A stretch of 5,596 bases of DNA from DASSTY01 sp035760645 (GTDB taxonomy: Bacteria > Gemmatimonadota > Gemmatimonadetes > Gemmatimonadales > GWC2-71-9), in the NCBI GenBank assembly GCA_035760645.1, contig DASTSO010000124.1, forward strand, positions 1 through 5,596, written 5' to 3'. The notes beneath the pieces are model-generated. The model ran no database searches, had not been told where the DNA came from, and saw only the letters and a program-made list of their open reading frames with translations. How positions within the stretch are numbered: the stretch's first letter is position 1; every line of letters starts with the position of its first letter. Positions 1 to 4,808 of the stretch are shown piece by piece. The translations under genes were made by a program, and so were the position numbers.

Positions 1-818
1 GTCTCGTCGGTGTGCACCGCGTGCTCGTTGCTCGCGATCGCGTCGCCGTAGCGGCCGACGCGGATGTAGATGTGCGCCGGCATGTGCACCATGTGGCCGG
101 CCCCGGGCATCAGCCCCGCCAGCCGCTCGGCGCAGGGCACGGCGAGCTCGGGCCGCACCGCCTCCACCGCGTGGATGTAGTAATGGCAGGCGCCGGGGTG
201 GTTCGGGTTCGCCCGGATCACGCGCTCCAGGTCGGCGACCAGCTCGCGGGTGCCGGGGTACGGCGTCCCGTCGGGCCGCCAGTAGTTCCAGGGCCGCAGG
301 TCCATTCGCGCCTCGGCGGCGAGCGTCACCGCGTCGAGATCGCCGGGGGTGCGGCGCGCCAGCGCGGTCATCGCCGCGGCGTAGGCGGAATCGAGCCGCG
401 CCCGCTCCGCCGGCGGCGGCGAGGCGTAGCGGCGCGCGAGCGCCGCGATGTAGGCGCGCTCGGCGGGACTCGCCTTCGGCGCGAGGGCCTCGGCCTTCCG
501 CAGCGCCTCCCACGCCGCCGCCCCGCCCGCCGAGTCCATGGGCGCGTTCACGTGGGGGCCGTGCGCGAGCGCCACGCCCCACCAGCAGATCGCGCAGCCG
601 GGGTCGAGCCGGGCGGCCTCGGTGAACGAGCGGATCGCCTCGCCGTGGTTGAAGGCGAAGACGAGTCGCAGCCCCTGGTCGAAGTACCGTTGCGCCAGGG
701 GCACGGTGGTGCTGATCCGGTGCGTGTGGCTGCCGAGATCGGCATAGAGCGGAACGGTGTCGGCCGGCGCCGCCTGCAGGGCGACGGCACCCAGGATACC
801 CAGCAGCAGCATGCTCAT
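1..818 (-). CDS. Exported tetratricopeptide-repeat protein, 5' part (C-terminus beyond the window)
   Basis: Translating the minus strand from ATG at 818 gives 272 intact codons with no stop before the window edge, so the gene is truncated only by the window. The N-terminus (MSMLLLGILGAVALQAAPA) looks like a short signal peptide cleaved near residue 16-19, although it lacks a basic n-region. Helical-repeat character follows: residues 43-80 (RYFDQGLRLVFAFNHGEAI, then SFTEAARLDPGCAICWWG) read as a TPR-like unit, and further helices run at 101-160 and 190-235. Notable residues are a CxxC pair at 75 and 78 (not CxxCH, so not a haem c site), His212/His216 in CHYYIH, and His242/245/249 in the stretch before IYIRVGRYGDA. 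A GAGGAGGT ribosome binding site lies 6 bases upstream. I recall similar TPR proteins, often about 500-600 residues, in Gemmatimonadota and Acidobacteriota; their biochemical role is not known to me. It lies downstream of the mgtC-like gene on the same strand with a 124-base gap, so co-transcription is possible but unproven. Confidence 0.88.
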   Translation of the reverse strand, partial: MSMLLLGILGAVALQAAPADTVPLYADLGSHTHRISTTVPLAQRYFDQGLRLVFAFNHGEAIRSFTEAARLDPGCAICWWGVALAHGPHVNAPMDSAGGAAAWEALRKAEALAPKASPAERAYIAALARRYASPPPAERARLDSAYAAAMTALARRTPGDLDAVTLAAEARMDLRPWNYWRPDGTPYPGTRELVADLERVIRANPNHPGACHYYIHAVEAVRPELAVPCAERLAGLMPGAGHMVHMPAHIYIRVGRYGDAIASNEHAVHTDE

Positions 819-824
819 CGCGTG

Positions 825-832
825 ACCTCCTC
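825..832 (-). promoter_or_regulatory. Strong ribosome binding site of the TPR gene
   Basis: The minus strand reads GAGGAGGT, a near-perfect anti-16S match, ending 6 bases before the ATG at 818. It fixes the start of the truncated TPR gene. No in-frame alternative start is seen just upstream. Confidence 0.75.
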
Positions 833-892
833 GTCGCGGGTCCGGGACGGCGGGCGGCCGCGCCACGCCGGGTGCGGCGCCCTCCCATTGAA

Positions 893-912
893 CGGCCGCC
901 GGCCGGCGGCCG
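893..912. terminator. 20-bp perfect palindrome after the mgtC-like gene, possible terminator
   Basis: The sequence CGGCCGCCGGCCGGCGGCCG is its own reverse complement. In RNA it can fold as a GC-only hairpin with a short loop. It begins 31 bases past the stop codon of the minus-strand mgtC-like gene and lies 75 bases before the TPR start. There is no U-tract after it on either strand, so it could be a factor-assisted terminator, a binding site, or simply a product of GC-rich composition. Confidence 0.35.
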
Positions 913-942
913 GCGGGTCGCCGCGGGGAGCGCTGCGGGGGA

Positions 943-1425
943 TTACGGCTGGCGGGTGTGGTCCGACGGCTGCCGGGAGTGGTCGAGCGGCAGGAGGAAG
1001 TGGAGCACCGCCACGAGGAGCAGCGTCGCCCCGGTGGCGAGGCCGTAGGCCTCCATGCCGACCGCGGCGCCGACCGCGGCGGTGGCCCAGATGGAGGCGG
1101 CGGTGGTGGCGCCGTGGATCCGGTCGGCGCCCTGCGAGACGAAGATGATCCCGCCGCCCAGGAAGCCGATCCCGGTGGCGATGGCGTCGATGGCGCGGGT
1201 GAAGTCGAAGCGCACCTCGCTGCCGTAGTGCGCGTAGCGCTCGGCGCCGATGTCCACCAGGCTCACGTAGAGCGCGGCCGCGAGCCCCACGATGATGTGG
1301 GTGCGCAGCCCCGCCTGCTTCCCGGCGCGCTCGCGCTCCCAGCCGACGATGCCGGCCAGGACCGCCGCGACCAGCAGCCGGATGACCGGCGAGAGATCGT
1401 GCTCCACCCAGGACGCACTCGGCAT
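943..1425 (-). CDS. MgtC/SapB-family inner-membrane protein, short single-domain form
   Basis: This encodes a 160-residue integral membrane protein matching the MgtC N-terminal domain family (Pfam MgtC, PF02308). About five hydrophobic segments are visible near residues 12-28, 43-58, 78-96, 106-124 and 128-147. The signature GWERERAGKQAGLRTH at 28-43 follows segment 1. Next come the glycine-rich DAIATGIGFLGGGIIF at 80-95 and GATTAASIWATAAVGAAVGM at 105-124, all typical of the family. The C-terminal ACT-like cytoplasmic domain of Salmonella MgtC is absent; the protein ends with a short polar tail, which fits the compact SapB-like form. The open frame extends upstream to 1581, but those residues are arginine/serine-rich and unlike the family, so ATG 1425 is preferred; a weak GAGGGCGAG precedes it. 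MgtC proteins are linked to low-magnesium growth and, in pathogens, intracellular survival through F-ATPase and PhoR interactions. In environmental bacteria the role is largely unknown. It is divergent from the lipoprotein gene at 1575. Confidence 0.92.
   Translation of the reverse strand: MPSASWVEHDLSPVIRLLVAAVLAGIVGWERERAGKQAGLRTHIIVGLAAALYVSLVDIGAERYAHYGSEVRFDFTRAIDAIATGIGFLGGGIIFVSQGADRIHGATTAASIWATAAVGAAVGMEAYGLATGATLLLVAVLHFLLPLDHSRQPSDHTRQP
946..984 (-). repeat. 21-bp-period imperfect tandem repeat in the mgtC-like 3' end
   Basis: Two 18-base units, 946-963 and 967-984, match at 16 of 18 positions and are separated by 3 bases. They encode the duplicated tail (S)DHSRQP-SDHTRQP at the extreme C-terminus, so the polar tail appears to have grown by an in-frame duplication. 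Confidence 0.7.
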
Positions 1426-1504
1426 CGGCTCGCCCTCGCCGTCGGGACCGGAAGAGAAAGGGACACGACCGTACGCGCCGAAAGATACAGGCGTTCGGGC
1501 ACTC

Positions 1505-1538
1505 TTGCGCCCCGCCCGGGGACGTGCCAAGGTAGAAT
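1505..1538 (+). promoter_or_regulatory. Candidate promoter for the small lipoprotein gene
   Basis: TAGAAT at 1533-1538 matches five of six positions of a sigma-70 -10 box and stands out in otherwise GC-only DNA. A TTGCGC lies at 1505-1510, but the 22-base spacer is too long for a normal -35, so the -10 carries the prediction. Transcription would start near 1545, about 30 bases before the ATG at 1575. The 8-mer GTAGAATC recurs upstream of the DUF305 gene. The 149-base divergent gap must also hold a promoter for the minus-strand mgtC-like gene; only a weak TATCTT (minus, 1482-1487) is visible for it. Confidence 0.4.
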
Positions 1539-1541
1539 CAC

Positions 1542-1561
1542 CCGATCCGATCCGACCCGAC
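1542..1561 (+). repeat. Four tandem CCGAY pentamers in the lipoprotein leader
   Basis: CCGAT, CCGAT, CCGAC and CCGAC follow one another without a gap, just after the candidate -10 box and immediately before the Shine-Dalgarno sequence. The stretch lies around the predicted transcription start. It could be a binding site, or a slippage-prone repeat with no function. Confidence 0.6.
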
Positions 1562-1563
1562 CA

Positions 1564-1570
1564 GAGGAGG
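1564..1570 (+). promoter_or_regulatory. Ribosome binding site of the small lipoprotein gene
   Basis: GAGGAGG ends 4 bases before the ATG at 1575. The spacing is somewhat short, but the match is strong. An arginine-rich n-region directly after this ATG supports it as the real start. Confidence 0.7.
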
Positions 1571-1574
1571 CGCC

Positions 1575-2129
1575 ATGTCACCTTCGCGTCGACGCCGTCT
1601 GCTCCCCGCGGTGCGCGTGGCCGCGGTGCGCGTGGCGGCGGTCCTGCTGCTCGCCGCCTGCGGCGGCCGCGACGTCCTGCAGCCCGACGATCCCGGGAGC
1701 CCCGGCACGCCCAGCACGCCGGGCGCGCCGGGCGCCACGCCGCACGCCGCCGGCGCGATGGCGGCGCGCATCGACGGCCACGACTACGTGGCGCGGAGCG
1801 CGGTGGGCTTCGAGGGGCTGCTGGTGCGGGTGAACAAGGGCGGCGTCCGTCTCGCCGTCGCCCCGCCGCCCGTGGCGCGCGACTCGCGCGACCCGGCGGT
1901 GCGCGCCGACTACGAGCTCACCGTCGCCGGCACCCCCGACGGCGGCCCGCTGCCCGACAGCGTGACGTTCACCCGCTTCGACGGCTACAGCGGCGCGCTC
2001 TACTGGATCGCCCCGGGCGAGACGATCCGCGTCTGGCTCGGCCTCTACCACCGCTCGGGCGGGCACTACGACGCGGGGCCGTTCGCGGTGGACATCATGC
2101 GCCTGCCGCACCCGCGGACGCCGGAGTAG
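1575..2129 (+). CDS. Small secreted lipoprotein of unknown function
   Basis: The 184-residue product starts with a lipoprotein signal peptide: a basic n-region (RRRR at 5-8), a hydrophobic stretch, and the lipobox LAAC with the lipidated Cys at 29. A proline/glycine/threonine-rich linker runs from about residue 38 to 58 (PDDPGSPGTPSTPGAPGATP), probably a flexible tether. The rest (60-184) is compact and probably beta-rich. MAARIDGHDYVA at 62-73 resembles the opening strand of small beta-sandwich lipoproteins that begin 'AxIDGxxWxA', which I recall as common in Gemmatimonadota and Bacteroidota (DUF6252-like). The C-terminal part is rich in aromatic residues (tryptophan, tyrosine, phenylalanine), from FTRFDGYSGALYWIAPGE to GLYHRSGGHYDAG. 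There are no cysteines after Cys29 and no recognisable catalytic motif. High GC at third codon positions and the strong ribosome binding site support a real gene. The opposite-strand frame over the same bases is an arginine-rich shadow. It has its own candidate promoter in the divergent gap with the mgtC-like gene. No function can be assigned. Confidence 0.85.
   Translation: MSPSRRRRLLPAVRVAAVRVAAVLLLAACGGRDVLQPDDPGSPGTPSTPGAPGATPHAAGAMAARIDGHDYVARSAVGFEGLLVRVNKGGVRLAVAPPPVARDSRDPAVRADYELTVAGTPDGGPLPDSVTFTRFDGYSGALYWIAPGETIRVWLGLYHRSGGHYDAGPFAVDIMRLPHPRTPE
1608..1637 (+). repeat. 15-bp tandem duplication inside the lipoprotein signal peptide
   Basis: Two adjacent units, GCGGTGCGCGTGGCC and GCGGTGCGCGTGGCG, differ at one base and encode AVRVA-AVRVA at residues 12-21. 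The duplication lengthens the signal peptide and places an extra arginine (Arg19) within the hydrophobic segment. Confidence 0.85.
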
Positions 2130-2169
2130 CCGCGCCGCCGCCGTCGCGCGGCGTTACATTCCTCCACCG

Positions 2170-2199
2170 CGCCCGCGCCCGGATGGCCGGGCGCGGGCG
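2170..2199 (+). terminator. 13-bp perfect GC hairpin between the two plus-strand genes
   Basis: Arms 2170-2182 (CGCCCGCGCCCGG) and 2187-2199 pair perfectly across a 4-base ATGG loop. The hairpin sits 40 bases after the lipoprotein stop and 39 bases before the next start. The sequence after it is pyrimidine-rich (GACTCCCCGTCTTCCC) but is not a true U-tract. It may end the lipoprotein transcript, or act as a leader structure for the following membrane-protein gene. Confidence 0.5.
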
Positions 2200-2238
2200 G
2201 ACTCCCCGTCTTCCCTCTCATTCACCCGACGGTGCAGC

Positions 2239-2631
2239 ATGGCGCGCTCCAGCCCGGCCACCCTTCGTCGCGCCCTGCTCGGCGCGCTCGTCCTCGCGCT
2301 CCTGTGCGGCGTGCTGCAGTACGTCGTCGGCATTCCGAGCCGGGAGGCGGGTCCCCCGCTCGCGCGGCTCTCCGTCGCCACGGTGGCGACGGGCGCCACC
2401 ATCGTCTCGGTGGGCCGGCCGCTGCTGGGCGGGCCCGACCTCTTCGGCGGCGCGCCGGGCCGGATGGAGCGGGCCGCCATCGGCGGCGCCGCCTTCCGCC
2501 CCTCCCTCGGCGCGCTGCTGCTCATCGCCCTCGGCAACACGGTGCTCTTCTTCCCGCTGCTCTGGCTCGGCCTCGGCGCGGTGGAGCACGTCCAGCGGGC
2601 ACGCGCGCGGCCCGCGACGCCGCGCGACTAG
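2239..2631 (+). CDS. Small membrane protein of unknown function
   Basis: The 130-residue product has hydrophobic segments at about 12-31 (ALLGALVLALLCGVLQYVVG) and 91-115 (GALLLIALGNTVLFFPLLWLG onward). A weaker one at about 43-62 covers SVATVATGATIVSVG, so two or three membrane spans are likely. A basic n-region (RRA at 10-12) precedes the first. The short C-terminal tail is arginine-rich and probably cytoplasmic. The glycine-rich loop at roughly 64-90 has no recognised motif. The G/C-ending codons and hydrophobic pattern are clear in this frame, while the opposite strand gives only arginine/alanine-rich shadows. No good Shine-Dalgarno sequence precedes ATG 2239 (only GACGG), and no better in-frame start is visible. 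It follows the small lipoprotein by 109 bases on the same strand, with a hairpin between them, so a separate transcript is likely. I do not recognise the family. Confidence 0.72.
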   Translation: MARSSPATLRRALLGALVLALLCGVLQYVVGIPSREAGPPLARLSVATVATGATIVSVGRPLLGGPDLFGGAPGRMERAAIGGAAFRPSLGALLLIALGNTVLFFPLLWLGLGAVEHVQRARARPATPRD

Positions 2632-2634
2632 CGG

Positions 2635-2660
2635 GGCCGGCGGCGGCCGGCGGCGGCCGG
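2635..2660. repeat. 10-bp tandem repeat in the convergent gap
   Basis: GGCCGGCGGC is repeated at 2635-2644 and 2645-2654, followed by a partial GGCCGG. It lies just after the stop of the membrane-protein gene and before the terminator hairpin. It is probably a low-complexity GC tract without function. Confidence 0.6.
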
Positions 2661-2670
2661 CCCGGAACGT

Positions 2671-2700
2671 CGAAGGGGCGCCCTCGCGGGCGCCCCTTCG
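2671..2700. terminator. Strong 13-bp hairpin, probable bidirectional terminator
   Basis: Arms 2671-2683 (CGAAGGGGCGCCC) and 2688-2700 are perfect reverse complements around a 4-base TCGC loop. The hairpin lies 39 bases after the plus-strand membrane-protein gene and 19 bases after the end of the minus-strand propeller gene, exactly where convergent transcripts should stop. No U-run follows on either strand; the AAGG/CCTT base of the stem is the only A/T-containing part. Confidence 0.72.
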
Positions 2701-2719
2701 CGTACTGCCGGCGCGTCGG

Positions 2720-4795
2720 TCAGCTCTTCGCGTTCGCGAGGTTGCCGACGGCGGTGGCCAGCGCGTGCACCTTGGCCTGGTCGCCCGCGCTCGTCGCCTC
2801 GCCGTGGAGCTGCGTGGCGAGCTGCGTCAGCGCCGTCTTGCGCGCCGCGCCCGCGCTCTTCTCGGCGCCGTCGAGCGCCTGGCGCACGGCGGCGATGCGG
2901 TCGGCGGCGAGCCCGTTCGACCGCTCGAGCTGGTCGAGGTAGGCGCGCGCCACGGCGAACGAGGCGGGCCAGGTGTACTTCGGCTGGTCCTGCACGTTGA
3001 GGTACGGCAGCTGCGCCGACTTCGCCGCGTCGATCTCGTTCTGCGTCAGCAGCGCGTTCGGCTGGAGCGTGAAGACGTCGAGCCCGCGCGAGATCTCCGA
3101 GCTGTAGATCGCGCCGTTGTACCAGTAGGCCGACCACGAACCGCCGCTGCCCATGCGGGTCGAGTCCACCGGCCCGCGGTCGAAGAAGGCGATCTCCTTC
3201 GGGTGCGCCGGGTCGGTCCAGTCGAAGACCGACACGCCGCCCTGGTACCACGCCTGCACCATGAGGTCGCGGCCCGGCACCGGGATCAGCGAGCCGTTGT
3301 GCGCCACGCAGTTCTCGAACGGCGTCTGCGCCGCCGGCATCTTGTAGTAGCCCTGGAACGTCAGCTGCTTGTCGGCCGAGATCGTGAAGATCGCGTCGGC
3401 GCCCCACTCCTTCTTGTCGGTGGCGCGGCACTTCGGCTGGCCGCCGCCGCCCCACTCGTCGGAGAAGAGGATCTTGGTGCCGTCGTTGTTGAACGTCGCC
3501 GAGTGCCAGTAGCTGAAGTTCGAGTCGGACACCGCGGCGATGCGCTTCGGGTTCACCGGATCGCGGATGTCGAGCAGCAGGCCGTAGCCCTCGCAGGCGC
3601 CGCCCGCGAGCCCGATCGCCGGATAGACGGTGATGTCGTGGCACTGCGTCGGGCCCGGGCGCTGGCCGTTGGGACCCGACGGCTGCTCGCCGATCATCTT
3701 GTCGATGATCCCCTGCAGCGAGGCGCGCAGCGCGGCGCTGTCGGCCTTGGTCGGCGCGCCGGTGCCGCCGCGCGCCTTCACGATGCTGTCGAGGAGCGGG
3801 TCGATGAACCGCTTCGGCGCCGGCATCTCGTCACCCATGACGTTGATCACGTAGCCGCCGGCGGCGCGCACCGAGTCGGCCATCCGCTTCTGCGCGGCCT
3901 TGTCCTCGGGCGCGGCGCCGTGGCGCGGCGGGGCGACGAGGTTCTCGAAGATGCGCGGCGAGCTCACGATCTTCGCCTGCTCGGGGTGCGCGAGCGGGAC
4001 CTTGATGACCTCGATGCGGAAGAGCGCCGAGTTCGGGTCCTGCGACGGCTGCAGCTTGGAGCAGCCCGGCAGCTCGCTGGGCGAGCGCACGCCGGCCGAG
4101 CCCGAGATGTAGACGTAGACGTTGTCCTTGTCGTTCGGGTCGGTCAGCACCGTGTGCGTGTGCGACCCGCGGCAGGTCTGCACGTTCGCGATGTACTTCG
4201 GGTTGCGGATGTCGCTGATGTCGTAGATGCGGAGCCCGCGGATCCGCTCCTTGCTCACCGTGTCCTGCACGCCCTCGGCGCCGCAGTCCAGGCGCGCCGA
4301 CGGCGCCTCGGCCGACACGAAGAGCAGGTTGCGGTAGACCGACACGTCGCTCTGCGAGGCGGGGCAGAAGTTGCCCAGCGTCAGGCTCGGGCTCGCCGGG
4401 TTGGAGACGTCCCAGACCTGGTAGCCGTTGTAGTTGCCCTGGATGACGTAGTTGCCGAGGAAGGCGAGGTCGGAGTTGGTCGAGCCGGCGAACTTCGCCG
4501 AGGCGGGGGTGTTCGAGACGAGCGTCATGTTCCAGCTCGCGCTCGCCGCCGTATTGCCCTCGCCGGCGCGCAGGCCGACGCGCGGATCCGGGTTCGGCGT
4601 CTCGGCCCCCGTGAGGGTGACGCTCCCGTGGCTCGGGGTGTGGGCCGCGGCGGCGGCCGGGGCCGTGGTCGCGGTGGCCGAGGTCGCGGGTGTCGCGTTC
4701 ATCGAGGACGACGTGGTCGACCGGGCGCAGCCCGCGACGGTCGCCGCACTCGCGACGAGCGTCAGGGCGTGCCGGAGCTTCGGTTGCAATGCCAT
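2720..4795 (-). CDS. LVIVD-repeat beta-propeller lipoprotein
   Basis: The 691-residue product has a lipoprotein signal peptide: basic start, hydrophobic 10-21, lipobox VAGC with Cys23. A Ser/Thr/Ala-rich linker runs to about residue 55. The body resembles LVIVD-repeat propellers (Pfam LVIVD, PF08309), whose blades read 'xLxIxDVSNPxxPxxxG'. Visible copies are YQVWDVSNPASPSLTLG (125-141), LRIYDISDIRNPKYIANV (188-205), YGLLLDIRDPVNPKRIAAV (404-422) and VSVFDWTDPAHPKEIAFF (521-538). Degenerate blades near 225-278, 433-486 and 553-577 suggest about seven. His-bearing loops recur: GSHTHT (210-215), QCHDI (384-388), YWHSA (429-433), CVAHNG (496-501). A helical, charged insert occupies about 284-380. 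A helical tail (about 584-691) follows the propeller. The frame stays open upstream to 5278, inside the DUF305 gene, but the extra residues are a shadow. ATG 4795 is chosen for its signal peptide and AGAGGA site. It is the second gene of an operon with DUF305, 11 bases apart. It is exported and membrane-anchored; no substrate is known. A copper-dependent role like methanethiol oxidase propellers is only a speculation. Confidence 0.87.
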   Translation of the reverse strand: MALQPKLRHALTLVASAATVAGCARSTTSSSMNATPATSATATTAPAAAAAHTPSHGSVTLTGAETPNPDPRVGLRAGEGNTAASASWNMTLVSNTPASAKFAGSTNSDLAFLGNYVIQGNYNGYQVWDVSNPASPSLTLGNFCPASQSDVSVYRNLLFVSAEAPSARLDCGAEGVQDTVSKERIRGLRIYDISDIRNPKYIANVQTCRGSHTHTVLTDPNDKDNVYVYISGSAGVRSPSELPGCSKLQPSQDPNSALFRIEVIKVPLAHPEQAKIVSSPRIFENLVAPPRHGAAPEDKAAQKRMADSVRAAGGYVINVMGDEMPAPKRFIDPLLDSIVKARGGTGAPTKADSAALRASLQGIIDKMIGEQPSGPNGQRPGPTQCHDITVYPAIGLAGGACEGYGLLLDIRDPVNPKRIAAVSDSNFSYWHSATFNNDGTKILFSDEWGGGGQPKCRATDKKEWGADAIFTISADKQLTFQGYYKMPAAQTPFENCVAHNGSLIPVPGRDLMVQAWYQGGVSVFDWTDPAHPKEIAFFDRGPVDSTRMGSGGSWSAYWYNGAIYSSEISRGLDVFTLQPNALLTQNEIDAAKSAQLPYLNVQDQPKYTWPASFAVARAYLDQLERSNGLAADRIAAVRQALDGAEKSAGAARKTALTQLATQLHGEATSAGDQAKVHALATAVGNLANAKS

Positions 4796-4802
4796 GGGCG
4801 GA

Positions 4803-4808
4803 TCCTCT
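4803..4808 (-). promoter_or_regulatory. Propeller gene ribosome binding site overlapping the DUF305 stop
   Basis: On the minus strand AGAGGA ends 7 bases before ATG 4795, and its first two bases belong to the TAG stop of the DUF305 gene (4807-4809). This overlap is the clearest evidence that the two genes share a transcript and may be translationally coupled. It also settles the propeller start. Confidence 0.65.

Noticed and set aside
12..1148. Plus-strand open frame of 378 codons antisense to the TPR and mgtC-like genes
   Set aside because: Its composition is Arg/Gly/His-rich and it lacks a plausible start. The minus strand encodes a clear signal peptide, TPR-like helices and MgtC motifs over the same bases.
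1426..1581. Longer start for the mgtC-like protein (52 extra residues)
   Set aside because: The extra residues are polar and unlike the family, cover the divergent promoter region, and overlap the start of the plus-strand lipoprotein gene.
2155..2160. TACATT as a -10 box for the membrane-protein gene
   Set aside because: It is only a four-of-six match with no -35 at proper spacing, and a strong hairpin lies between it and the gene.
2154..2540. Minus-strand open frame antisense to the small membrane protein
   Set aside because: It encodes Arg/Ser/Pro-rich low-complexity sequence, whereas the plus strand shows clear hydrophobic segments and biased third positions.
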